A stretch of DNA of 8,556 bases. It comes from Methanothrix sp. (GTDB lineage: Archaea > Halobacteriota > Methanosarcinia > Methanotrichales > Methanotrichaceae). The stretch's first letter is position 1; the number at the start of each line of letters is the position of its first letter. Made by a program: the position numbers and the translations under genes. Shown in pieces: positions 1 to 6,426 of this stretch. The notes beneath the pieces are model-generated. The model saw only the letters and a program-made list of their open reading frames with translations, was not told the DNA's origin and ran no database searches. The stretch lies in assembly GCA_028688535.1 (NCBI GenBank), contig JAQTXY010000058.1, positions 1 to 8,556 on the forward strand. The letters run 5' to 3'.

Positions 1-1
1 C

Positions 2-994
2 GCCTTCAAAGATCGTTTGATGAAGAACACCGAGTTCTTCGAAGAGGTCAAGATCTCCGGCGTCTCCTACCTGGTTCCGCGGGCACTCAAGTTCGTGGAT
101 GTTACCGGGACATATACCGATCTAATCCTGAACTTTGATGAGGGCGCTGTAGTCCTGCCTACGCGAAGGAAGATGGCACCTCTTCCAGACAGCCCTGTGC
201 CGACCGAAGAGAGCCGGACTGTAACATCGCGGGCAGTTGAAGCAGTTGAAGAATCTCCCCCAATTGCCGAAAATAAGACTGAAGATAAGGTGGCAGAAGT
301 AAAACCACAATCTTATCCTCTGCACTTACCTGAGACCTTCGAGGAGATTTCTGCTGCATCGGATACGACTGAGGAAGCATCTCCCAGTAATGTCGCGGCC
401 AAAGTTGTCGTGGCTGCCCCATCGCCGATAAGGGAGCCTGAGACGCCGCCAACGACCAAGAAGAAGATGGCAATGCCGCCAAGAACGGTCACATTATTTG
501 GCGCGGCTATCTTGCTGGCTCTTTTTGCTGTTCTATTCATGTATGGCCCTACGTTGGTGGAGGAGCCAGTGCCGCCAACGTTCCTGGTCAAGTATTGCGC
601 AAACCTCACTATTACCAATTCCAGCAACGAAAGTTATCTGGGCCTGAACATCACCAACCCTGACGCAATGGCTAATGATATGGAGATATCTCTGCCCCCG
701 AATATCGACCAGAGCATCAGTGCTAGAGGTGGAGTGGTGACCATTTCCCATGGGGAGAATACTCTGGTGCGCATGAACTCCACGGGAGATGCCAGTGTGA
801 AGATATATCTGCAGGGCAATTGGACCACAATTCCTGTCGGCCTAAGCTTCTACGCGCCGGATGGTTTCGACACCAACCTGCTGGTTCACGGACTGCCTTC
901 CACTGTCACAAGCGGAAATGAGACATCTGTCTTGATGTTCAACTTGACTCGAGAAGGGGTAAGCTTTGAGCAGAGCTACACCCGGAAAAAATAG
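2..994 (+). CDS. Single-pass membrane protein with sequon-rich outer domain, 5' partial
   Basis: I do not recognise a family. The frame is open to the left edge with no stop, and neither TTG 17 nor ATG 20 has a Shine-Dalgarno sequence before it, so the true start probably lies outside the window. The first ~45 visible residues look like the end of a folded domain. Next comes a ~110-residue Pro/Glu/Thr-rich, probably disordered linker, then a basic stretch (TKKKMAMPPR) and one hydrophobic segment of about 22 residues (nt ~485-550). The ~147 residues after the membrane carry eight N-X-S/T sequons (NLT, NSS, NES, NIT, NST, NWT, NET, NLT) and look beta-rich. The basic residues before the membrane segment suggest a cytoplasmic N-terminus and a glycosylated external C-terminal domain. 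The 3' end overlaps taw2 by 29 nt. A role as a surface, sensor or adhesion protein is possible but unproven. Confidence 0.75.
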   Translation, partial: AFKDRLMKNTEFFEEVKISGVSYLVPRALKFVDVTGTYTDLILNFDEGAVVLPTRRKMAPLPDSPVPTEESRTVTSRAVEAVEESPPIAENKTEDKVAEVKPQSYPLHLPETFEEISAASDTTEEASPSNVAAKVVVAAPSPIREPETPPTTKKKMAMPPRTVTLFGAAILLALFAVLFMYGPTLVEEPVPPTFLVKYCANLTITNSSNESYLGLNITNPDAMANDMEISLPPNIDQSISARGGVVTISHGENTLVRMNSTGDASVKIYLQGNWTTIPVGLSFYAPDGFDTNLLVHGLPSTVTSGNETSVLMFNLTREGVSFEQSYTRKK

Positions 995-2000
995 ATTGGC
1001 GGTAATAGCCGATAACAAGGATGCAGATGAGTCTCTAAAAAGGGTAGTCGCTCTTGGAGCTTTTGATAAGAGCCGTAAGATAATAAAGCGAGAAAGCCAT
1101 GTAGAGATTCCAGTCATCCGATCCGTCTCCGGCTATGAGCTTGTGATGCAGGAGGAGCCCGCTTTCTACAGGCAAAAGCCGGATCTCTTGCATGCCTTGC
1201 AAGGAAGGGTTCCCCAAGAGTGCATTCATCTCGTCCCACGTGGCTGGTTCTTGCTGGGTGATGTAATAGTAGTAAAGGTCCATTCTGACCTTAGGGCGTA
1301 TGAGCACCTTATCGGCCAGGCTCTTTTAGACTTTTATCCTCGCTGCTGCACAGTATTAGCTGACGAGGGGATCGCAGGTCCCTTTCGCGAGCCCGTACGA
1401 AGGGTGATTGTCGGCGACAAAACCCAGACTGTGCATAGAGAAAATAGAGTGATCTTCAATCTGGATGCGAGAAAGGTGATGTTCTCGCCTGGAAACCTTA
1501 TGGAGCGCATCAGAATGAGCCGTTTCGGCAAGGACGAGTATGTAGTGGACATGTTTGCCGGGATTGGTTACTTCACACTTCCTATGGCCGTCCATTCCCG
1601 GCCTAGGAAGGTATTGGCCATTGAGTTGAATCCCAACGCTTACCATTACCTCTGCCAGAATATCCGGCAAAACCATGTGGAAGATATTGTGGAGCCGATT
1701 CTGGGAGACTGCGCGAAGGTGACACCTGACGCAGTGGCCGACAGAGTTGTGATGGGAATGGTTCAGGTAACCGACCGGTATCTTCAAAAGGGAATTTCCG
1801 CTTTGAAGTCGGGTGGCATGCTACATTACCATCAGACCATTCCCAGCAGCATGTATCCGGCGGCTGCCATCCGAGATGTTATGCAGGCAGCAGCGGCATT
1901 AGGCTGCCGGGCTGAGATCCAAAGCCATGTGCTTGTCAAGAAGTTCTCTCCTGGCGTAGTTCATGCGGTAATTGATGCCCGAATCGATAGAGATTTCTAA
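966..2000 (+). CDS. taw2: tRNA(Phe) 4-demethylwyosine(37) aminocarboxypropyltransferase (Taw2/TYW2 family)
   Basis: Taw2 moves the 3-amino-3-carboxypropyl group of S-adenosylmethionine to C7 of 4-demethylwyosine at position 37 of tRNA-Phe, a step of wyosine synthesis that helps hold the reading frame. The N-terminal ~50 residues look like the small D1 domain of the Trm5/TYW2 family. The SAM-binding Rossmann core starts with DMFAGIGYFTLP (residues 195-206), followed by AIELNP (218-223). The later block reads DRVVMG (259-264), and HYH falls at 287-289. Trm5 methyltransferases carry an N-L-P motif where this protein has the MG block, so TYW2 fits better than Trm5. TTG 966 is chosen because GAAGGGG lies about 6 nt upstream, inside the previous gene. 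TTG 996 is a credible alternative that would put the D1 domain right at the N-terminus. The overlap with the gene before and the 21-nt gap to the gene after suggest co-transcription. Confidence 0.88.
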   Translation: MSRATPGKNRLAVIADNKDADESLKRVVALGAFDKSRKIIKRESHVEIPVIRSVSGYELVMQEEPAFYRQKPDLLHALQGRVPQECIHLVPRGWFLLGDVIVVKVHSDLRAYEHLIGQALLDFYPRCCTVLADEGIAGPFREPVRRVIVGDKTQTVHRENRVIFNLDARKVMFSPGNLMERIRMSRFGKDEYVVDMFAGIGYFTLPMAVHSRPRKVLAIELNPNAYHYLCQNIRQNHVEDIVEPILGDCAKVTPDAVADRVVMGMVQVTDRYLQKGISALKSGGMLHYHQTIPSSMYPAAAIRDVMQAAAALGCRAEIQSHVLVKKFSPGVVHAVIDARIDRDF

Positions 2001-2021
2001 TCGGGGCGGTTATTTATCTCT

Positions 2022-2699
2022 ATGATTGTCACCTGGCTGGGACACTCCTGTTTCTCCTTAAAGAGCGACGAAGGTCTTTCAATGCTGCTTGATCCATTTC
2101 ATGAGAGCGAAGTGGGCTATGCTATGCCGCCAACAAGAGCGGACATTGTAATCATCAGCCACGATCATCTGGATCACAACAATGTCGACGCCGCGGGCAG
2201 CGGAGCAGAGGTGATCTATGGCCCCGGCGAATACATTTGCAGGGGAATGGAGATCCTGGGCATAAGGTCATTTCATGATGCGCAGAGAGGAAAGCTGCGA
2301 GGCATTAACACTATCTTCTGCTTCGCGCTGGATGGCATACGGGTCTGTCACCTGGGTGATTTGGGGCATACTCTGAGCCGGGCCCAGGTAAAAGACATCG
2401 GTAAAGTGGATCTGCTCTTTTTGCCTGTGGGTGGGAGATATACCATCGATGCCGTCGGCGCGAACAAGGTGATGAGCCAATTGCATCCGGCAGTGACTCT
2501 GCCCATGCACTTTCAAACACGGGCCTTGAGCTTTGAGCTTGATCGTGTAGACGATTTTCTCAAAGGTAAAAGGCCTGTAAAGTCGCAAGAGAGATTGATC
2601 CTGGCAAAAGAGGATCTTTCCGATGAAGGCAAGCTTGGCGATGACGCCCAGGTGGTGCTCCTCAGCTGTCCTGAGGCAGAAGGGCGGGTCGATCGATAG
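2022..2699 (+). CDS. Metallo-beta-lactamase-fold metal-dependent hydrolase (UlaG-like, COG2220 type)
   Basis: This is a complete 225-residue MBL-fold enzyme of the short UlaG-like group, predicted cytosolic. Visible motifs in order are the opening strand and turn LGHSCFSL (residues 6-13), LDPF (23-26), the metal-binding SHDHLDH (46-52; H47, H49, D51, H52), HLGDLGH (110-116) with D113 as the likely bridging metal ligand, and PMHF (161-164) with H163 as the last ligand. The set is intact, so an active metallohydrolase is expected. Family members include L-ascorbate-6-phosphate lactonase, but many archaeal ones have no known substrate, so I assign none. ATG 2022 is preceded only by a distant GGGGCGGT, and translation may depend on coupling to taw2, 21 nt upstream. 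Being beside taw2 and a tRNA gene does not by itself show a role in RNA metabolism. Confidence 0.85.
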   Translation: MIVTWLGHSCFSLKSDEGLSMLLDPFHESEVGYAMPPTRADIVIISHDHLDHNNVDAAGSGAEVIYGPGEYICRGMEILGIRSFHDAQRGKLRGINTIFCFALDGIRVCHLGDLGHTLSRAQVKDIGKVDLLFLPVGGRYTIDAVGANKVMSQLHPAVTLPMHFQTRALSFELDRVDDFLKGKRPVKSQERLILAKEDLSDEGKLGDDAQVVLLSCPEAEGRVDR

Positions 2700-2706
2700 A
2701 TTAATA
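2699..2706 (+). promoter_or_regulatory. Candidate box A (TATA) for tRNA-Gln
   Basis: ATTAATAA is centred about 30 nt before the first base of the tRNA, at the usual distance for an archaeal TATA box. It overlaps the stop codon of the hydrolase gene. Read-through from the upstream operon is an alternative source of the transcript. Confidence 0.35.
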
Positions 2707-2732
2707 ACTACCTGCTGCAAGGGTAGAGGCGA

Positions 2733-2805
2733 AGCCCGGTAGTGTAGCGGTCAATCACAGGAGGCTCTGGACCTCCCCACCCAGGTTCGAATCCCGGCCG
2801 GGCTA
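2733..2805 (+). tRNA. tRNA-Gln, anticodon CUG
   Basis: Folded by eye. The 7-bp acceptor stem (2733-2739 with 2798-2804) is fully paired and starts with A1-U72, followed by U8, A9 and discriminator A73. The D arm pairs 10-12 with 23-25. The anticodon stem GGAGG/CCTCC (2760-2764, 2772-2776) is perfect, and its loop CTCTGGA gives anticodon CUG at 2767-2769, which reads CAG (glutamine). The variable loop is short (CCAC). The T loop is TTCGAAT. The T stem CCAGG/CCCGG has one A-C mismatch (2783 with 2795). CCA is not encoded. A1-U72 is the known archaeal tRNA-Gln feature recognised by the amidotransferase GatDE, which converts Glu-tRNA-Gln to Gln-tRNA-Gln. No intron is seen. Confidence 0.96.
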
Positions 2806-2812
2806 CTTTTCT
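2806..2812 (+). terminator. Short T-run after tRNA-Gln
   Basis: A TTTT run at 2807-2810 follows the discriminator base almost directly, as expected for archaeal tRNA transcription ending on a T-tract. It is short, so termination may be partial. Confidence 0.35.
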
Positions 2813-2862
2813 AAAAGGCTATGTCTTAGATCTGGTTTAGAACGTTATCCATCATGTTAATC

Positions 2863-2903
2863 AAAAAAAATATAATATTATTTTGCGGGCTTGCCTGCCC
2901 CCT
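2863..2903 (-). terminator. Terminator of the minus-strand gene
   Basis: Read on the minus strand, the stop of the 108-residue gene is followed by a small hairpin (GGGC/GCCC at 2897-2900 and 2887-2890, 6-nt loop), then an A/T-rich stretch containing the perfect palindrome ATAATATTAT, and finally eight T (2870-2863). The T8 run is the more persuasive part, because archaeal termination relies on T-tracts. It separates the convergent tRNA and minus-strand units. Confidence 0.5.
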
Positions 2904-2929
2904 AAAAAGAGTAGAACTAAAATTGCGTT

Positions 2930-3256
2930 TCAGGGTTCGAGGTGATTTCTCTTCAGCTCGTCAATTGCATCAGGCGTGAGGCGGATTTCTGCTAATTGAA
3001 TCGCGCCCATTGAAGAGATCATTCTGGTCATCATCTCCGATATGGTGCGTCCAATATCCTCTTCTTTGCTGGATAGCGCCATAGACAGGGCGCATCCCAG
3101 ATTATAAGCGGTCCAGCTGGCATAGGTGAAATGAACCATAAGATCTTCTATTCCACCTTCAATCCAGGGGCCCTCTGAGTCTGGCCAGATCACCCTCGAT
3201 CTGATGCTCCTGAAGCTCTGGATATTCGCCTCAAACTGAACTAGGCCATCTATCAT
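2930..3256 (-). CDS. Hypothetical protein, 108 aa
   Basis: I recognise no family. The predicted protein is soluble, mostly helical and mildly acidic overall, with no signal peptide, no clear membrane segment, and a single Cys, so no metal-binding cluster. Its middle (HFTYASWTAYNLG) is aromatic-rich, and a Met/Ser-rich helix follows (SEMMTRMISSMGAIQLAEI). The C-terminus is a likely amphipathic helix rich in Glu, Asp and Lys. ATG 3256 is supported by AGGATGTG about 7-9 nt upstream on the minus strand. A TATA-like element and a T8 terminator flank it at sensible distances, which argues for a real gene rather than a chance frame. It is divergent from hsp20 across a 191-bp shared region, so a stress link is possible but not shown. 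Confidence 0.6.
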   Translation of the reverse strand: MIDGLVQFEANIQSFRSIRSRVIWPDSEGPWIEGGIEDLMVHFTYASWTAYNLGCALSMALSSKEEDIGRTISEMMTRMISSMGAIQLAEIRLTPDAIDELKRNHLEP

Positions 3257-3318
3257 GAATTCACATCCTGGCTCTCGTTGCCCTGACTATTATGACTATA
3301 CTCTGTCCTCTTCGTTCC

Positions 3319-3339
3319 TATTTAATTTTTCCTTTTATA
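3319..3339 (-). promoter_or_regulatory. Candidate box A region of the minus-strand gene
   Basis: On the minus strand, TATAAAAG (3339-3332) and ATTAAATA (3326-3319) lie about 76-83 and 63-70 nt before the ATG at 3256. Either could be the TATA box and would give a leader of roughly 35-50 nt. I cannot choose between them from sequence alone. Confidence 0.4.
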
Positions 3340-3380
3340 CGTTTCAGTGAATATTTTATCAAAATAGTTCAGTCGTCTGA

Positions 3381-3396
3381 AGCAAAAATTTATATC
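3381..3396 (+). promoter_or_regulatory. BRE and TATA box of hsp20
   Basis: TTTATAT at 3389-3395 is preceded by a purine-rich, BRE-like AGCAAAAA. The expected start site, about 27 nt after the box centre, is near 3419. That leaves a leader of about 29 nt holding the Shine-Dalgarno sequence AAGGTGA (3435-3441), 6 nt before ATG 3448. Confidence 0.7.
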
Positions 3397-3422
3397 CTAT
3401 CACTAACGTATGGTTAGTATAG
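3397..3422 (+). promoter_or_regulatory. HSR1-type heat-shock operator palindrome
   Basis: ACTAAC (3402-3407), five bases GTATG, then GTTAGT (3413-3418) form a perfect 6+6 palindrome. Its arms extend with CTAT (3397-3400) and ATAG (3419-3422), with C3401 unpaired. The core CTAAC-N5-GTTAG at 3403-3417 equals the motif I recall from footprinting of HSR1, the heat-shock regulator of Archaeoglobus fulgidus that controls hsp20 and cdc48. It sits directly after the TATA box and over the predicted start site, where a bound repressor would block transcription. Relief on heating is inferred. The regulator gene is not in this window. Confidence 0.72.
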
Positions 3423-3447
3423 ATAAGTGATCGTAAGGTGACATAAA

Positions 3448-4035
3448 ATGTGGGACAAAAGATATCCGTCGATATTCGATATATTCGAGAGTTTTGCCAA
3501 GGGCTTTCCCTTTGAGAAAAAGGATAGATTCGAAGATGATTGGTTCAAAGGGCCCTTTGAGGATATGATCAAAAGGTTTGAGGAAGATATGCCTGCCGAG
3601 TTCAAGACCTTCGTGCGCGAGGAGGAAACGCCGGGAGGTGTATCCAGGCGATACGGCCCCTTCGTCTATGGCTTCAGCTATACGGCAGAGCCGGGAAAGG
3701 AGCCGGTCTTCAGCGAATTTGGCAACATCAAGCCTTCTCACCGGGGCATCGAGCCCAGCCGGGGGCGAGAGCCCCTGGTGGATGTCATGAATGAGAAGGA
3801 GAGATACAGGATCTTCGTGGAGCTGCCCGGAGTGGATAAGGATAAGGTAAAATTGGATGTGGCCGAGGACAGTGTAGAGATCAAGACCGATGACGATAAA
3901 AGTTTCTACAAGATGATTTATCTCGACTCTGCCGTTGATGCGGACAGTGCAAAAGCCTCCTACAAGAACGGAGTCCTGACTCTGGAGCTGGACAAGAAAG
4001 AGAAGCGAAAGGGAAAAGAGGTTACGATTGAGTGA
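3448..4035 (+). CDS. Small heat shock protein Hsp20 (alpha-crystallin family)
   Basis: This is an ATP-independent holdase that forms oligomers and binds unfolding proteins in the cytoplasm. The alpha-crystallin domain covers about residues 107-183, from PLVDVMNEKERYRIFVELPGV to the signature SYKNGVLTLEL (171-181). Near the C-terminus, VTI (192-194) fits the I/V-x-I/V motif that docks on a neighbouring subunit. The N-terminal arm of ~106 residues is long for the family and rich in Phe, Asp, Glu and Lys at its start. It contains a GPFVYGFSYT block followed by FGNIKP, which I associate with methanogen Hsp20 proteins. ATG 3448 has AAGGTGA 6 nt upstream. The gene has its own promoter with an HSR1-type operator and ends in a hairpin-T terminator, so it is probably monocistronic and heat-regulated. 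Confidence 0.93.
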   Translation: MWDKRYPSIFDIFESFAKGFPFEKKDRFEDDWFKGPFEDMIKRFEEDMPAEFKTFVREEETPGGVSRRYGPFVYGFSYTAEPGKEPVFSEFGNIKPSHRGIEPSRGREPLVDVMNEKERYRIFVELPGVDKDKVKLDVAEDSVEIKTDDDKSFYKMIYLDSAVDADSAKASYKNGVLTLELDKKEKRKGKEVTIE

Positions 4036-4064
4036 GATTGCATAGGCTGATGAACCAGCTAGAT

Positions 4065-4105
4065 GAAAGATCGGCCCACTGACCAATTGGCTCCGATTTT
4101 TCTTC
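4065..4105 (+). terminator. Hairpin-T terminator of hsp20
   Basis: GAAAGATCGG (4065-4074) pairs with CCGATTTTTC (4093-4102), including one G-T pair, and the T-rich 3' arm runs into TTC. The loop contains CCAATTGG, which is itself palindromic. It lies 30 nt after the hsp20 stop. Confidence 0.5.
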
Positions 4106-4308
4106 ATTTCCTCAGCTTATTTTCTCTTCGTATCAACTCTCTTGCGGTCAACAATCGCGAGCTGACTCCTTTTTTGTAGGCAAATGCCGAAATTGTGAAA
4201 CTCTCTTCTGCAATTGCTGTTAGCTATTGCCTAATTGGAAATTATTTAGGACATAATTTTTCAGTAATTATCAACATCAATCTAATATGGCATTCATATG
4301 ATTCAAGA
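4106..4308. other. A/T-rich spacer without a recognisable gene
   Basis: No coding frame of note on either strand. There is a run of six T at 4169-4174. A/T-rich segments near 4230-4265 and 4280-4290 could hold box-A elements for what follows, but none stands out. I see no tRNA fold, C/D box pair or repeat array. Confidence 0.5.
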
Positions 4309-4337
4309 TTGGTGTTATAGTCTTCATAACACGCCAA
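4309..4337 (+). repeat. Bulged inverted repeat (hairpin)
   Basis: TTGG plus TGTTAT (4309-4318) can pair with ATAACA (4326-4331) and CCAA (4334-4337) around the loop AGTCTTC. The only irregularity is a two-base CG bulge at 4332-4333. No T-run follows it, so it does not look like a terminator. It abuts the GTG of the doubtful small ORF and could be an operator, an RNA structure or chance. Confidence 0.4.
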
Positions 4338-4338
4338 T

Positions 4339-4554
4339 GTGAAAAATAGCTACTTAAATGCAGAAGTCCAGGTATGCTACATGCAAAGGGTGAGTGGTGG
4401 CTTGGGGCAGAACCAAGAGGATGGATATGAAGACGATCGCTGCGTACTGTCCTGCCTGAATAAGTTGATGCACAACAAGTACGGTGACATAATTCTTCTT
4501 TGCAGCGTTACTGTGGCCTTTGGGATGCTGCTGGCAGTCTCAGCATCCGGCTGA
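4339..4554 (+). CDS. Doubtful small membrane protein, up to 71 aa
   Basis: No family recognised. The frame opens at GTG 4339 without a ribosome binding site. ATG 4381 (57 residues) has a weak AGGT about 9 nt upstream and is the better start. The C-terminal ~23 residues (GDIILLCSVTVAFGMLLAVSASG) form a plausible membrane segment, preceded by a polar stretch with two Cys in RCVLSCL. This could be a tail-anchored small protein. Base composition rises towards that of coding neighbours across the frame, which is mild support, but no promoter is obvious and a chance ORF is quite possible. Confidence 0.3.
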   Translation: MKNSYLNAEVQVCYMQRVSGGLGQNQEDGYEDDRCVLSCLNKLMHNKYGDIILLCSVTVAFGMLLAVSASG

Positions 4555-4602
4555 GACAATGCTTGCGGCAATTATGCCTTCACGAGATCTATTTTTCCAT
4601 AA

Positions 4603-4616
4603 CAAAGATTAAATCA
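4603..4616 (+). promoter_or_regulatory. Weak candidate box A for glyS
   Basis: GATTAAATC within an A/T-rich stretch lies about 40 nt before ATG 4651, which would give a leader of roughly 10-15 nt containing the GAGGAT Shine-Dalgarno at 4641-4646. The match to a TATA consensus is modest. Confidence 0.3.
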
Positions 4617-4650
4617 ACGCCGGTTCTCTAAAATCATAGCGAGGATTGGC

Positions 4651-6405
4651 ATGGATAAGAATGAGTTGGTAAACGAACTCGCCAGGAGGCGCGGCTTTCT
4701 CTGGCCCGCCTTTGAGCTTTATGGCGGAGCAGCAGGTTTTTACGATTACGGCCCACTGGGCGCGCCCCTCAAGAGGCGCATTGAGGACATCTGGCGGCAG
4801 TACTTTGTCATCTCTGAAGGGTTTGCGGAGATCGAGGCGCCCACCATCGGCGTGGAAGGAATCTACCAGGCCTCCGGCCATCTGAGCGGCTTTTCCGATC
4901 CGCTTACCAGTTGCAAGGAGTGCAAAGAGATCTACCGGGCCGATCACCTCATCAAACACATCATCGAGGTGCCCGATGCCCTCAGCAACGATGAGATCTA
5001 CAAATGCATCCAGGACAACGAAATAGGCTGCCCTGAGTGTGGTGGAGAGCTTTCCTCGGTATACGAGTTCAATCTCATGTTCAAGACCATGATCGGTCCC
5101 GGAAACAAGATGACAGGCTATCTGCGACCGGAGACGGCGCAGGGCATGTTCATCAACTTCCCCCGGTTGCTGCGCTACTTCCGCGATTCTCTGCCCTTTG
5201 CCGCGGTGCAGATAGGCAAGTCCTTCCGCAATGAGATCTCACCCCGCCAGGGTGTGATCCGGTTGCGGGAGTTCACTCAGGCCGAGGCGGAGATATTCAT
5301 CGATCCGCGGGATAAGAGCCACCCCCGCTTTGCCGAGATCGCGGATATCAAGATGAAGTTCTACTCCCAGGCAGCTCAGGAGAAGGGCGAGGAGGAGGAG
5401 ATGACCTTTGGCGAGGCTGTGCAAAGAGGCATTGTGGCCCATCAGGCCCTGGCCTACTACGTGGCCCGCACCTATCAATTCCTCCTGGCGGTGGGCGTGG
5501 CTCCGGACAAGCTGCGATTCCGCCAGCACAAAGCCGATGAGATGGCTCACTATGCTGCAGACTGCTGGGATGCAGAGGTCTTTTTGGACCGGCTGGGCTG
5601 GATTGAGATTGTGGGCGTGGCGGACAGAACGGATTACGACCTGGTGGCCCACGCCCAGGCCAGCAAGGTCAACCTGACCGTCTTCGTTCATTACGATCAG
5701 CCTGTAAAGCGGCAGAAGCTGGTCGTCAAGCCGGACTTCAAGGCTCTGGGGCCCAGGTTCAAGGCCAAGGCCAAGGCAGTGGGCGAAGCCCTCAAAGCCC
5801 TCTCTCCGGAGGAACTGGAGGCAAGCAAGGGCGATAAGATCTATTTGACGGTGGACGGAGAGAAGATCGAGATTGATGCCGGCCTGGTCTCCTTTGAGAG
5901 CGTGGAGGAGGAGATTCGAGGTGAAGAGGTCATACCTCACGTCATTGAGCCCTCTTTTGGCATTGATCGGATAATTTACACCGTGCTGGACCACTCTTTC
6001 TATGCAGACGAGGTAGATGGCGAGACGCGCTCTGTGCTCAGGTTCAAGCCGGCGGTGGCACCCATCGAGGTGGCAGTCTTGCCTCTGATGGACCGAAAGG
6101 AGCTGGCTGATCCTGCCAAGGCCATCTTGCAGGAGCTTCGGGGACGAGGCATGCGGGTGGACTATGATACATCCGGATCGATCGGGCGCAGGTACAGGCG
6201 CAACGATGAGATCGGCACGCCTTACGACGTCACCGTGGACTACGAGACGCTTGAGCAGGGCACGGTTACCATCCGGGACCGCGACAGCATGCAGCAGGTA
6301 AAGGTACCGCGCTGGCAGGTGGCTGACAAACTGAGCGCATTGCTTAGCGGCCTTCTCAAGTTCCAGGATGCCGGAGATATGGTTGCGCCAGGCAAGAAAG
6401 AGTAG
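4651..6405 (+). CDS. glyS: Glycyl-tRNA synthetase, archaeal/eukaryotic alpha2 type
   Basis: This class II synthetase joins glycine to tRNA-Gly using ATP and acts as a homodimer in the cytosol. All 584 residues look intact. The N-terminus reads RRRGFLWPAFELYGG and YDYGPLG, typical of the single-chain enzyme, followed by motif 1 (about residues 42-67). Two Cys pairs, C88-x2-C91 and C127-x2-C130, form a likely zinc ribbon in the insertion. Motif 2 is SFRNEISPRQG (191-201) with the REFTQAEAE stretch after it, and motif 3 is EPSFGIDRI (433-441). The anticodon-binding domain spans about 469-560, with PYDVTVDYETLEQGTVTIRD near its end. ATG 4651 has GAGGAT about 4-6 nt upstream. A membrane kinase-like gene follows after 21 nt, so the two probably share a transcript. 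The symbol varies between databases (glyS or glyQS). Confidence 0.97.
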   Translation: MDKNELVNELARRRGFLWPAFELYGGAAGFYDYGPLGAPLKRRIEDIWRQYFVISEGFAEIEAPTIGVEGIYQASGHLSGFSDPLTSCKECKEIYRADHLIKHIIEVPDALSNDEIYKCIQDNEIGCPECGGELSSVYEFNLMFKTMIGPGNKMTGYLRPETAQGMFINFPRLLRYFRDSLPFAAVQIGKSFRNEISPRQGVIRLREFTQAEAEIFIDPRDKSHPRFAEIADIKMKFYSQAAQEKGEEEEMTFGEAVQRGIVAHQALAYYVARTYQFLLAVGVAPDKLRFRQHKADEMAHYAADCWDAEVFLDRLGWIEIVGVADRTDYDLVAHAQASKVNLTVFVHYDQPVKRQKLVVKPDFKALGPRFKAKAKAVGEALKALSPEELEASKGDKIYLTVDGEKIEIDAGLVSFESVEEEIRGEEVIPHVIEPSFGIDRIIYTVLDHSFYADEVDGETRSVLRFKPAVAPIEVAVLPLMDRKELADPAKAILQELRGRGMRVDYDTSGSIGRRYRRNDEIGTPYDVTVDYETLEQGTVTIRDRDSMQQVKVPRWQVADKLSALLSGLLKFQDAGDMVAPGKKE

Positions 6406-6426
6406 GTGTAAGCAGGGAGACGAACC

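Noticed and set aside
966..2000. Trm5 (tRNA m1G37 methyltransferase) as the identity of this gene
   Set aside because: The N-L-P catalytic motif of Trm5 is replaced by a VVMGMV block and HYH is present, as in TYW2-type enzymes.
3403..4107. A 234-codon open frame on the minus strand
   Set aside because: It is opposite hsp20 and runs through the terminator and the promoter palindrome. It has no ribosome binding site and no recognisable domain.
4138..4180. Weak inverted matches (GCG/CGC and GTCA/TGAC) before the T6 run
   Set aside because: The stems are three to four pairs with large loops and compete with each other. They are not convincing as a terminator or operator.
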